DNA of 64,000 nucleotides, taken from Agelas oroides. Its lineage: Eukaryota > Porifera > Demospongiae > Agelasida > Agelasidae. Of this stretch, positions 12,601-22,904 are shown piece by piece. A program made the translations under genes and the position numbers. Numbering within the stretch: the stretch's first letter is position 1; each line of letters begins with the position of its first letter. The stretch spans positions 5,055,792 through 5,119,791 of the forward strand of contig OX422186.1 of the NCBI GenBank assembly GCA_949130485.1, written 5' to 3'. Below the pieces are notes generated by a model. That model saw only the letters and a list, made by a program, of their open reading frames with translations. It ran no database searches and was not told the DNA's origin.

Positions 12601-15600
12601 TGTTTTATGCCATACATGGTGCTGACTAATGACAGTATTGTAGTGACTCCATGGATTATGAATTTATTGCTGACTCTCAAGGCATCCTAAGTGCACCAAG
12701 TGTGTAGAGCATTGAAATATGTGTCTTCACATATATAACACTTTGCTTTCACAATTTTCTGAACAAGGTACATTATCTCTGTCTAGCATTGCACAATAGC
12801 TGCAGTTCCAGTACTTATATGACAATGGTAAATGATTTAATTGCACCCTCTGAAAACATTTTGGAGTAGCTAGAAGGGTGCAGAACATTGTGGGGGTGAA
12901 TCTGAGCAAGTGCAGACACTCACCCTACCAGCAGTGATGCATGGAAGGTGAAGTTGGTAATTGTGGTGGGGAAGTTCAAATTTACTATGGGTCTTCTTGC
13001 TACTGCAATATAGAGACAGGTTCAACTTACCATCAAGTACACACAGTATCCTCATTTGTAGGGTCTTGCGAGGAAAACAAAGGCATATACACACACAGGC
13101 CCTTCAAGCTGTCTTAATTAGGAGGCTGCTTATTGCAACAGCTGCAGTGGTTAACTTCTTGAAGGCGTAATTATATAGCTTGGTTTAAATGTAGTGTGGG
13201 TTTTGGGTAAACTGAAACTGAGAGTTATTCAACTCTTTGTCAGTAACCAATGGTAGCCTCGTTCCCAGGCCCTGCGCGTTCGTCGCTTGCAGTACGAAAT
13301 TCGCGCAGAGGGCCTGGGAACGAGGCTAAACCAATGGCCCATGAAGACAGTATTGTAGTGATGGCCCATAAAGACAGTATTGTAGTGATTGCACAAAAAT
13401 GTAGTTATGCTCCTCGGTCTTGCCTAATATTGGCTACCCTTATAGTTCTAATTCACACACAGTGGACGCAATGTTTTAGTAGACATAATGTTTCAGTAGG
13501 TGCAGTGCTTTAGTTGCCGCTAACTAGTCACAAGAGTCAATATAATGTGCAGGTGAAATTTCCATTTACAGAACACATCCGGGTTCTTCCACGTAATTTG
13601 AGAATTGGAATACAGTGGAACCCCTCTAAGCAGACACCGTTGGGACCAGCGCTGTGTGTCTGTAATATGGAGGTACATGTATCCGTATTTCAGGGGCTTC
13701 CGGTATACTTCTGGGAGGTGTGGTAATGTGTACTCGGGCTGTTGAGCACAACGAGGCCACATTTTATGTAATATTTTCCTGAGCGTATTTTGCCTCAAAT
13801 GTGTTGTTGGATTACAACACAGGGATATAGTAGCCAGGTAAGCAGATAACTCATTTATGCTATGACTACATGTAACACCTCATTGAGAAACACTGAGAAT
13901 TGTGGTTTAAAATTCCTTATAATTGTCCACTTGAATTCAAGTTTGTCATCAGTTCTTTTGAATGTACCCTGTTAGCTGGGTGGCCACAGGTGTGTAACAC
14001 AACTGTGCTTATAATGTGCCGTGTTGTCTTGAGAAGCATGTGTGGTTCAATCTTGGTCTAGTGTGTTGCTGCATGTGTCCCATACCTCCCTTTCTTCTTT
14101 CCATTTATTTACTCCTCCCTTCCACTGCCCCCCCCCTCTGCCCCCTTTCTCCCATCCCTCTATCCATACCAGGCTTTCAAGAGGCCAGCTGGATGCTGCT
14201 CTCAAGCACTCTCTCCATGGAAGGAGCAGTGAAAATCTCTCTCAGGACTTTGAGGAGTTCTTTCTAAGTAGTGCTGATGAGATTGCTGATCTGCTCAAGC
14301 AAACACCAAATGTCAGCCACTTCAAGGCACATCAACTGGTGTGTGAGATGGTGCAGGTGAGAGGGAGAGAGGGGAGGAGGGTGGATGGGAAAGGTGTGAT
14401 TGAGAAGGAAACTATCAGGTAGACAGCAAGGCGGATGAGGTCCAACTGTAGAGAATCATCTAGCTCCCATTGGTAACTTTCATCATTATCGATTCTGGCT
14501 CACTGAAACCATAACCATTGAGAAGAGATCATAGTTTCAGTGAAGTGATATATACCAACAGATTTGACAGTGACAACAGATTCGATATTTTTCACAATGG
14601 TGTATACTTCACGTCCTTTTTTGTGGCTTCTGGCCTGTCTGTGACGTATGCTCAAGTACTGACATTATCACTGGCAGTTTGTTACTTTAAAACTGTAAGG
14701 TACTAAAAAGGAGTTTACACGTAAACCTGTTGCTAGGAAGGCTTAGCTTGTCTTTCTACATTTACCTGAAGTAGTACAGTGGACCCTCACTTATCCGGCT
14801 ACAACGGGACCAGGCCATCGCCAGATAGGTGAAATAGCCGGATATGTGAACCATCATGCAAATAGCGTCTACAGTGTATCATTATTAGCACTGCTGTTTC
14901 TTTTCCTGTCATATTATCCATTGTTGGTGCAAACAATCATCGTATTTCGACCTCTTCGAGCTTTGGAAAGTTGAAATTCCGGCATCTTCGCATGGTTACT
15001 CCTGCCTTCAAATGATCTAGCATAGCTACTTTGCTCCGTGCACACCATGGGCATTAAATAGAATGCGCATGCAGAGATCGAGGCCGGATAATCCGAGCAG
15101 CCGGATAGTTGAGGTTCGGATAAGCGAGGTTCCACTGTACTCATACGAGTTACTATGGACTCCTCTCTGGTAATGAGACCAACAAGAGCTTCACAAAGCA
15201 GTAAATTGAATTGTAGTGACTCGAGTGTGTAAAATTCGAGTACATGGTTATGCAATCCGCATGTGTCATTTATCGGCCATGTTATTGCTAGAATTTACCG
15301 ATGTTGATACTGCCCATGCAGGAAGTTGATTATTAGCCAATTATCAGTACATCACTTTTCATTATGTTACTTCATTACTGCTGCCTTGAGTAAACTGACA
15401 TTAGCCAGAGAATTATTCCTGTGGAGAAACTGTTGCCATAAAGAGATGTGCACTCATGGCTACTTTCTCTCCATTCTGCAGCAATCGTATGCCCAATGCA
15501 AGGCCCTGGTATTGCACAAGCTAAAGGAGTCAATGGAGAGGCTCTTCACTTTAGACCACACAAATGGCAATGGGGGTGAGACTACCCTTGCTGATATCAA

Positions 15601-18600
15601 GACTGCTTATGGCCTCCTGCTAAGGGCCACAAAACTTCCAGGTGCACTTCACTACAAGGTCATAGCTGAACAGGTCAGTTGGACATGTCCATTCACTTCT
15701 TTATTATTTATTATCCACCTATATAGTATCTCCGCTCTTGCTCACACTTTTCACTGTAATCTATGAAAGAGTGTCCAACCCCAACTTTTGACTCAATTTC
15801 CTACCTAGGGCCTAACTCAGAGTGGCTAACTAACGAAATACATCAGGTTTGCTGACATTAAAGGATGCTTTAAGGACTGCTAATCTGTTAATCATCTTCT
15901 TGGATAATTATGTAGGTATCCAAACTTTCCCAATTTACCCTGCTACAATATGTAGCACCTGGGTACAAAACTTTAATGTATGGCCATATGTCTGTTACTA
16001 TATTTAGAAATGATATTTCTAAGTATAGTAACAGACATATAGCCATGTTCCATAGGACATTTCTAATTTACCAGGTACTTGTGTCATTATACAATTCTAG
16101 ATATATACATTATGAGGTTCCTATATTATGGGACATTTCTGGGTACACATATTCCTAGGTACATGTATCTATGTTACTGGATCGACATACCCTATAACCG
16201 AGCCACAGGACATGATAGTTTATGACCATGTCCCACATTTTGTAAGTAACTCAACTCCTTATCATTGTCAATCATGCCTCTCAAAGCTCTTTCAGAGTGG
16301 GCTAACACATAAAACATCAGGTTTGCTGACTTTAAATAATGCATTATGGCTTGCTTAATTGCCGAGCGCCTTAGCGCGAGGCTACTAATCGTGCAGTGTA
16401 GTCAGCTCGCATTTGTATGTATGTATATCCGTCACACTTTGATTACGTGGGCGCGGTTTCTGTGGTCTCGTCCCCAGACTACTAGCCACGTGGTACTGGT
16501 CCGACCAGGAGGCGATCGAAAGATCGTGCGCGTGCGAGAGCCGAAACGGAGCAGGGGCCACATGGTACTGGTGGGAGCAGGAGGCGATCGACGTGTGAAA
16601 AAGATCGTCCGAGAGCCGAAATGGAGCAGAAGCAGTCAAAGCGTGATCGTGCTAGAGAGCGAAGACGGAAACAAAGGGACACTGCATCAGAAGAGAGTAA
16701 GGCAAAGGAGAAAGAGTCTGACAGATACTCGCATGACACTACGCTCACTTCCTGAAACTCTTCAGACGACCGCTTTGCCATCTTCATCGCTCTATCTCGT
16801 CTCCAGCACCTAGCACCTACACGCTACACGTGGTTACAACGGATATCTACTTGCATATTTCCGGATATTCTTCTGCGCGAGGCATACTCTGCGCATGCGT
16901 ATTCCTAGTTATATTCTTGAATAATTATATGTAGGTATCCAAAGCTCAGTCAACTGCTTGTGACATTCCTGATTTACCCTGCCATAATATGTAACTGCCA
17001 GTTGTAATGATGTTTCTAAGACTTAGAAACATGGTAACAGATATTTATAGCCATGTTGCTGGACAATTTTAGGTCCTTATTGTTAATGGACATTTCTAGA
17101 TACTTATTAAAGAGATTTTAGATGTTTTAAGGTAAAATAGAGGAAAGTGCAAAAGCCAGCAGTCGCTGGGAATGGAACCCAGGACACCTGGCTTGTGCAG
17201 CCAGTGCCACTCAGGTACAACAACCGGACAACCACCAGTCTTCTATATATACGTACTGCATAGGTGGTACTGAAATGCCTCAGTCGCACACATGGCAGCC
17301 ACTCAGTGTGTGCCATCAGAACCTCATTAGGAATTGACCACCCCATGAGAAAAGAACCCATACTAAGTGGTTGTCTCACCCTAGATGGTTAGATAATCTA
17401 ACCTCATCATAGGCGGTGGAACCGAGGGGGGGGGCTAAAGGGGCTAGGGGGGCTTGCCCCCCCCCCCAATTCTTAACCTGGAACCTCAGTGAACCTGGAG
17501 GTAGGCCTAAGTACATGTAACTATGATCAGTAAAGCTCACCTTGGGTCTTGAACTCGTGCGTTCGATACTATTACCATATCTATGCTATTATGCATGCGT
17601 ACTGCAAGTGCAAGTCTCTGCCCTTCAGTCTGAACTAGTTTCGAAGTGAAGTACATAGTAGAAACTGTTCTTGTCCAGGTCATCAATTCGTCTATAAGAT
17701 CCCCACCTCATCAGGTACAAGGTCGACTATAGTGACGGAAACGCCTCTTGACGACTGACGTGTATTGTGGCGAACGATGTAATTACTCCCGCCATGCACT
17801 CTAGTCGGACTAGTGGCATTTGGGTACAAATATGACCTCAAAAGCAATCTCAGAGCACCTAATTTTAAAGATTTTTCTGGGGGAGCATGCCCCCAGACCA
17901 CCCTAGCATGTGTGTGCTTGCACATGCACCATCATCCACCCTCCCCCAATCTCAGCAACCTTCCACCAAGAGTTAGTCTTGTAGCCAGACCCTCGCACAC
18001 AGAGAAGCAGGGTCTGGTAAAGTTGCATACATAAACTCTTTATAGGATATGGCCACCTTACAGGCTTCCTAAAAAAATTGAGGGTGTTGATTGAGTGAAA
18101 ATATGAATTAGCTACTGTAGACCTTGAAAACTTTGTTGCTGCCAATGAAGATACCAGTAATGAAGCAACCGTTTGATAGTACCTTGGAGAGTGCCACTGC
18201 TACTTTTGGCAGACAATTTAAACAGCAAAGTAGCAGGGCAGACCAAAATAAGCATATTTTATATCCGTTGCCGTAAAATGCCTCAGCTACATTAAGCATG
18301 AGCGCCTCCAAAAGGCTTACAACAACTACGAGGGACTTACGTAGCTATGCCTCTGTGACTTCTATGCTCCAAACAACTTCGCCGATGAACGCAGACTACC
18401 ATACAGAGGGGCTTTCATAGTTCTACTGCCCGGGTAGTGAAACCAAAGACTTTTATCCCTTTCAAAACAGCTTCCAGCTGTTCGAGATTCGCTGAAGGGT
18501 AGGTGAACAATGGTCATTTCAATTCTTGTATCAATCGCTAGTCCATGAAAATCAAATCACCATGTTGTTATTGCCTTCGTGGGCAGAAATGTAATTACAG

Positions 18601-20078
18601 TCATCAACCAATCAGATTCATCCCACCGAAATTCTGCGGACTTCAAATTTTGATGTATGCAACTTTACCAGACCCTCCTCCTCCTCCGCGTGCGAGGGTC
18701 TGGTTCTGAGACGAAGTAAGAGTGTGCAACTCCCATATGCACCAGCCATCTAGATAGGATGACATAGGCAATTCAGCAGTGAATATGCTTAGCAGGCAGG
18801 TACTTAATATGAAGCCATTCTAGGTGCTAGCAAAAGCCCACGTCTTTGCTGGTGTGTTTTCATAGCTTAGCACCAGAGGAGGTTGGACATGGTTGACCTT
18901 TGCTAATTGAAACAACTGAGGTCACACTAATTGATCTTGGATATTGCAAGGTAGAAAGTTTTTTAGCCTTTTCTATGACTGGATCCAGCCTTGAATCCTG
19001 ATTTAAAAACTGGGGCCCACTTCAGCGAAAGTTGAGAGAGCTAGTCTGTTGAGATACGAAAAAATCAATTAGTGTGACCTCAGCCATTTTAATTAGTAAA
19101 GTTCAACCATGTCTGACCTCCTCTGGCTTAGCACATTCACTGCTGATTGCCTACGTCATCCTATCCAGATGTATGGGAGTTACACACTCTTACTAGTCTC
19201 ATCCCCGCCTAGCTTTCCATCGCTTGCAGTATGGAAAAGTGGGGAGAGCCTGGTAGTATCTTTTCTCACATGAGCATGACATAATGGTGAAAATTTTCAG
19301 AATGAACAGGCTGCATTTCGCGTATTGTTCAACCAACTACACGCTCAACGCTCGGTGTACATGACAATCGCCCTCCGCTAGCTAGATACGTGTGTTAAGT
19401 TACCTGCTACGTTGGCTGTTTGTGCTGTTTTGGGCCCTGTGCACCCACGCACAATTAATCCCTTGCTACCATCCTTTCTATCCTGACGTCACTCACGTGA
19501 GAAAAGATACCAGGTCCTCTCCCGCTTTTCCATACTGAAAGTGACGGAAAGCTGGGTGGGGCCTGGGAACGAGGCTACACTCTTACTCCTCACATGCTAT
19601 TCTATTTCACCTCAAAACATCTTAAATCTATCATGAGGCAAGATGATCTAAGTAGGTACTTATTGTTAATGGAAGTTCTAGATATGAAGTTAGACCACTC
19701 TCCCCTTTCTTTAATTGTTAGTGGTAATGAATATGTACACAGCACTACAAAGTGAGAGCAAAAGTTTCATTCTTTTTACAGATTTTCAGGAGCTTCCTGG
19801 GCAGAGAGTGTTTCAAGCTTGCCTCACAGCAAGCCATCTCTTCCATGCAACAGCACATACAGCATGCCTGCAAGCTCACCTGGGACTTGGCTACAGCATG
19901 GCCACCACTAGTAGTTGCTCAACCAGGGAACTTCCGGGAAGAATGGCATGACAGAGAATATCAGTACTGGGACAGAGGCAACCAGGACTTGAAGCTTTAC
20001 TACACACGACCTGTACTCTTTCACAGCTGTGAAGGGAGGGTGGGGGTGAAGGGGTGGGTTGGAAACAGGAACACTTAG
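9647..20078 (+). CDS. TKL-like kinase with coiled coil and MIEAP-like C-terminal domain
   Basis: Four exons with matching phases: 9647-10989, 14173-14356, 15482-15673 and 19782-20078, giving 671 residues. Residues about 25-295 are a kinase closely related to the upstream gene: glycine loop ELGSGSYSSV, CAGKKL, HRDL at 150-153, DLG at 170-172, PPE. About 305-450 is charged heptad-rich coiled coil. Exons 2-3 are helical (SADEIADLLKQTPNVSHF; LHKLKESMERLF). The last exon has a helix ending TWDLATAWPPLVV and then YTRPVLFHSCEGRVGVKGW, the layout I know from the C-terminal domain of mitochondria-eating protein (MIEAP/SPATA18), where a helix, a PP turn and a P-L-Y/F...KG strand pattern recur. No signal peptide or membrane helix, so a cytosolic protein is inferred. 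Without splicing, exon 1 would stop at 11014 after a few non-conserved residues. Introns 1 and 3 are 3.2 and 4.1 kb and packed with MITEs. Confidence 0.85.
12051..12117. repeat. 67-bp repeat, copy 1 (empty site)
   Basis: Matches 13187-13253 from AAATGTAGTGTGGG to AACCAATGG. Here AACCAATGG runs straight into CCCAAACTG, while copy 2 has a transposon at that exact point, so this copy shows the empty target. Confidence 0.9.
13187..13253. repeat. 67-bp repeat, copy 2 (filled site)
   Basis: Near-identical to 12051-12117 in the same orientation about 1.1 kb away. Its last nine bases AACCAATGG are repeated after the inserted element at 13329-13337. Confidence 0.9.
13254..13328. mobile_element. 75-bp foldback MITE (TAGCCTCGTTCCC family), 9-bp TSD
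   Basis: Ends TAGCCTCGTTCCCAGGCCCT and its inverse are near-perfect. The target duplication is AACCAATGG (13245-13253 and 13329-13337). It has no coding capacity and lies in intron 1 of the kinase-MIEAP gene. Confidence 0.95.
14777..15137. mobile_element. 361-bp pogo/Tigger-like MITE with TA duplication
   Basis: Starts CAGTGGACCCTCACTTATCC and ends in the inverse of CAGTGGAACCTCGCTTATCC, flanked by TA on both sides (14775-14776, 15138-15139). CAGTGG ends with TA duplication are typical of the pogo branch of Tc1/mariner. It lies in intron 2 of the kinase-MIEAP gene. Confidence 0.85.
15979..16046. repeat. Palindrome, about 33-bp arms
   Basis: ATGGCCATATGTCTGTTACT is followed by its near-perfect inverse ending at 16046. 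The surrounding 15.8-16.2 kb sequence recurs at 16.27-17.1 kb, where the matching centre is the perfect palindrome ATGTTTCTAAGACTTAGAAA plus CAT at about 17009-17031. Confidence 0.75.
16354..16910. mobile_element. GC-rich insertion of unknown class, splitting a duplicated intron repeat
   Basis: The 15.8-16.0 kb repeat continues at 16.27 kb, is interrupted near GCTTAATT|GCCGAGCGCC and resumes at ATTCTTGAATAATTATATG, so about 560 bp were inserted. The insert is much richer in GC and CpG than its host. It holds an imperfect tandem duplication of about 74 bp (about 16487-16633: CACGTGGTACTGG... and CACATGGTACTGG...). A short frame gives SKRDRARERRRKQRD, reminiscent of basic repeats in Helitron-type proteins. 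The right edge CTAGT after a GC-rich near-palindrome would fit a Helitron end, but no TC start is evident. Class left open. Confidence 0.5.
17410..17972. mobile_element. Non-autonomous element with GGGGGAGCATGCCCCC core
   Basis: Begins around AGGCGGTGGAACC with a G-run and C-run hairpin (17427-17466) and ends near CCTTCCACCAAG. Inside is CTGGGGGAGCATGCCCCCAG at about 17877, a self-complementary block shared with 31576, 43875, 44190 and, inverted, 57290. Boundaries are approximate and no target duplication is clear. Confidence 0.5.
17982..18707. mobile_element. Terminal-inverted-repeat element (CCAGACCCTCGCAC ends)
   Basis: Left end CCAGACCCTCGCACACAGAG then GGGTCTGGTAAAGTTGCATAC; the right end at about 18655-18707 is the inverse with a few changes. 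Solo ends of similar sequence occur near 20618 and 21955. No coding frame of interest. Confidence 0.7.
18717..19192. mobile_element. Foldback element of about 476 bp
   Basis: Arms TAAGAGTGTGCAACTCCCAT and AACAACTGAGGTCACACTAA are matched inverted at 19050-19192, leaving a short centre. Another element sits directly against its right end. Confidence 0.7.
19194..19577. mobile_element. 384-bp MITE of the TAGCCTCGTTCCC family, 9-bp TSD
   Basis: Ends TAGTCTCATCCCCGCC and the inverse of TAGCCTCGTTCCCAGGCC; subterminal CTTGCAGTATGGAAAAG and CACGTGAG/TGACGTCA blocks. Perfect target duplication CACTCTTAC (19185-19193, 19578-19586). It is a shorter relative of the outer element at 26086-28977. It lies in intron 3 of the kinase-MIEAP gene, about 200 bases before the last exon. 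Confidence 0.95.
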
Positions 20079-20778
20079 CATAGAGCTAAACCACCAGTGC
20101 AGTTTAAAAGCCAAGCTGTTTATATTTGTTTGTGTGGACATTATCTGTCATATTTACTAATACACAAAAATTTTTATTATGTTAAAATGTTTGAAAATAT
20201 GGTGTAGTAATACTAAACTCTGATATTTTGGTGGAAAACTGTCTTTTTAGTGCATGAATAAGGGGATAAGCTCTGGAAGGCCATATTATTGGATGTGGGT
20301 GTTGGATCACTGTGACAAGTTTGAGTAAACAACCTAAATAAGGAAACACTGTGCTTGATGTCCACTGGTATTAACTTGACAAGCATGCAGTGGAAGACGC
20401 AGTGGGTTACATGAGTCAATACATGCTGACAATGCAGCAGCACCAATGAACTCATGCAACTCCACTGTGGATGAAAGACACAAAGGGAGGAGGGTAGAAG
20501 GGTACGTAGGTGACTGTGATTTGTAGACTGTATGTGTGCAGAGAGCATGGAAATGAAATAGTAGCTACATAGGTGGACAAATTGTCCCTAATAGGTTATA
20601 CCCTGGGTTATTCTAGTCTCATGCCCAGACCCCACCCGCGAGGAGAGGGTCTGGTGACATTCGGCTGATTCCTTGGGCTTTGTTAAAAATAATTCATAGC
20701 TTGCTGCATGCATATTAAATATGATAACTAATTTATGTGCCAAAAAGTGCTGTGTCATCGTGCTGAAGTATAGCCCTA

Positions 20779-20818
20779 GTCTCACAAGCCACACCCTCTC
20801 TGTGTGGGTGTGGCTTGC
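20779..20818. repeat. Short palindrome CAAGCCACACCC/GGGTGTGGCTTG
   Basis: Inverted arms around CTCTCTGTGT. Probably a solo foldback remnant. Confidence 0.7.
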
Positions 20819-20837
20819 AAACCACTACGTTCCCCTA

Positions 20838-21688
20838 AGGCCACACCAATTAAATTGATCATTAGTTTCTGGTCCTTCCCCTGTTAGCAAATGCATGTGG
20901 GCGGGCGGCTGATTAAGACTTAAGGACTAACCGAAGTCAAGACAGGAAATTGTGTTGTACATATAATTATACGCAAACTACTCAGATCTACTATAGGCTG
21001 CAAAGAACTGTGCAATGGCTCTACTCAGCTATACTAGGCTTCAGAGGACTGTGCTAAGACTCTACTAGGCTCAAAAGGACTGTGCTATGGCTGAAGGACA
21101 ACCATGGAGTACTAGTACAGCTTTCAACTCTTGTTAACGGGACTCCACTGTCAACTATGGCCCAAACGAATTGACAGCTGCGTTGAGCTCAACGCTGACA
21201 TCAATCAACTCTAAGTGCAGCAATTCAGTACCTAGATACTTCAGTGTAACTTTGATTCATGACATCTAAAATGTAAATCTGGTGTCTTATACCAGACATA
21301 AATATAAACATAAGAAAGACATAAGTATAAACAGTCTTGGATAGAGTGCCTTTTTGTTCCGCATCTATTTCGTGATTGATGTTGTTGACGTAGAATTCTG
21401 TGATGCTCACTTTGTCATCACCAACAGTGATTTTCCACGGATATACGATCTTGTTGCTGGAAGAAACGACGGTGCAGTTCACTAGCGTCATTTTAGGGGC
21501 TCACAGGCACAGGCACAGTTAGCTTCTCCCAATCGCTTGTTTACTGCTTTTTGACAGCACGTGGCACCGCTTCTAGAAGGTCATGACCCCCAAAACCATG
21601 AAAATTATTATAGTCGTAATAAATTGGACTTCCAAGAAAGGCATGCGGGCGGTGGAGCAGAAACTAATAATTAATTTGGTGTGGCCTA
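20838..21688. mobile_element. TIR element of about 850 bp (AGGCCACACCAA ends)
   Basis: Left AGGCCACACCAATTAAATTG, then TTAGTTTCTGGTCC and GTGGGCGG; the right end at about 21640-21688 is the inverse with small changes. An 88-codon minus-strand frame (21225-21491, starting MTLVNCTVV) lies inside. I do not recognise it and cannot say if it is coding. Confidence 0.65.
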
Positions 21689-22904
21689 ATAATAGTTTCA
21701 CTTCAGCAGCTAACAATAGCCATGTTACACACAGGACTCATATAGATCCTCAGAAAATGTAAAACTGGATGAGGTGTTAATATGCGAATTGCTCTAAGTC
21801 TGTATTTTTGTTTTGATTGCAAAATTATTTGGACCACTAGCTACAGTTAATGATGTTTACAAGAACAGACCATGCATGTACTCCAAGCCAACCACATCTT
21901 GCTCAATCATTCCCAGACCGTGTATCATGTGCTCAGTTGAGTCTCTCGTGCCCAGAGGGTCTGGTGACTTTTTGGCCGATCCCTCGGGCTTAATTAATGT
22001 TGATTAATTCTGGAGAGAAATTTCCCTCTGCCAATCACATTGCAGAAAACACAATCTGTAGTGCAACACAGGAAATCCTTGGTGTTTGTGCAGGTAAGGA
22101 GAGAGCTACACAACCTGGGAAAGAATCTCAATGGGCTTAATCTACCTGCTGGAATTATAGATGTTAAGTCATGGTTTGTGTTGGAGCATTCCGTAGTGGT
22201 TGCTTTATTAACAGGACAAATTAGTGTTTAGTGTGAAGCAGTTGGGAAGGCAGACATGCAGTGTATATACTGAGAAGAGCAGAGGGTACCAGGTGCTGTG
22301 GTATTTGTAGCATGAGAATTGGGCAGCTCCACAAAGCTAGACCAGAGGGAGTTCACCAGTTAGTGACATTGCATCGAACCTCTGTGGATGGTATTGACAG
22401 GTCAGTGAGTGTACATCATTGGAGTGTGTCCGCCTTTCATTGATCAGGGGATGGACTTCTACATGGAACATGCACTTAGCAGAGCTGTTTTGCTCCACAT
22501 GCAGTAGTATCATGACATCAAGGGGTACTGTGGATGTTGTAATAAATATGTGCAACTGGTACTAAAACATAATGAAATTATTAGGAGGTGGGATCACAAG
22601 TTAATGCACGACAATGTTTTTTCAGCAAAACAGTTTGTAAACATCCACAATTTAGACCACATCTTTGAGGCTGTGGGAGTAGTCTCACAAACTAGCAACC
22701 CCAGCATGGATTTGCTTTCAGTATCACACACTCAACCAAACACAGCATGGATTGCTTTCTGTCATGATCACACTTGTGGTACTGAAAATGATCTGTGCTT
22801 GGGTTGGTTGGTGTTGCTTGCAAGACATTATAATGCAGGAATTGGTTGGTTAGGCTCTTGTAATGTCAACAGGTGATTTGGGGTTGATTTGGCTCATGCA
22901 GGCT

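Noticed and set aside
13613-13640. Second pogo-like MITE
   Set aside because: Only one CAGTGGAACCCCTCTAAGC end was found; no matching right end, so at most a solo remnant.
16346-16813. 155-codon frame as a gene
   Set aside because: Lies in a GC-rich insertion with tandem duplication; no motif, start context or splice support. Kept only as part of a mobile element.
22550-22876. 108-codon frame upstream of the LINE as its ORF1 or a gene
   Set aside because: No recognisable motif or splice support and not in a LINE-like context.
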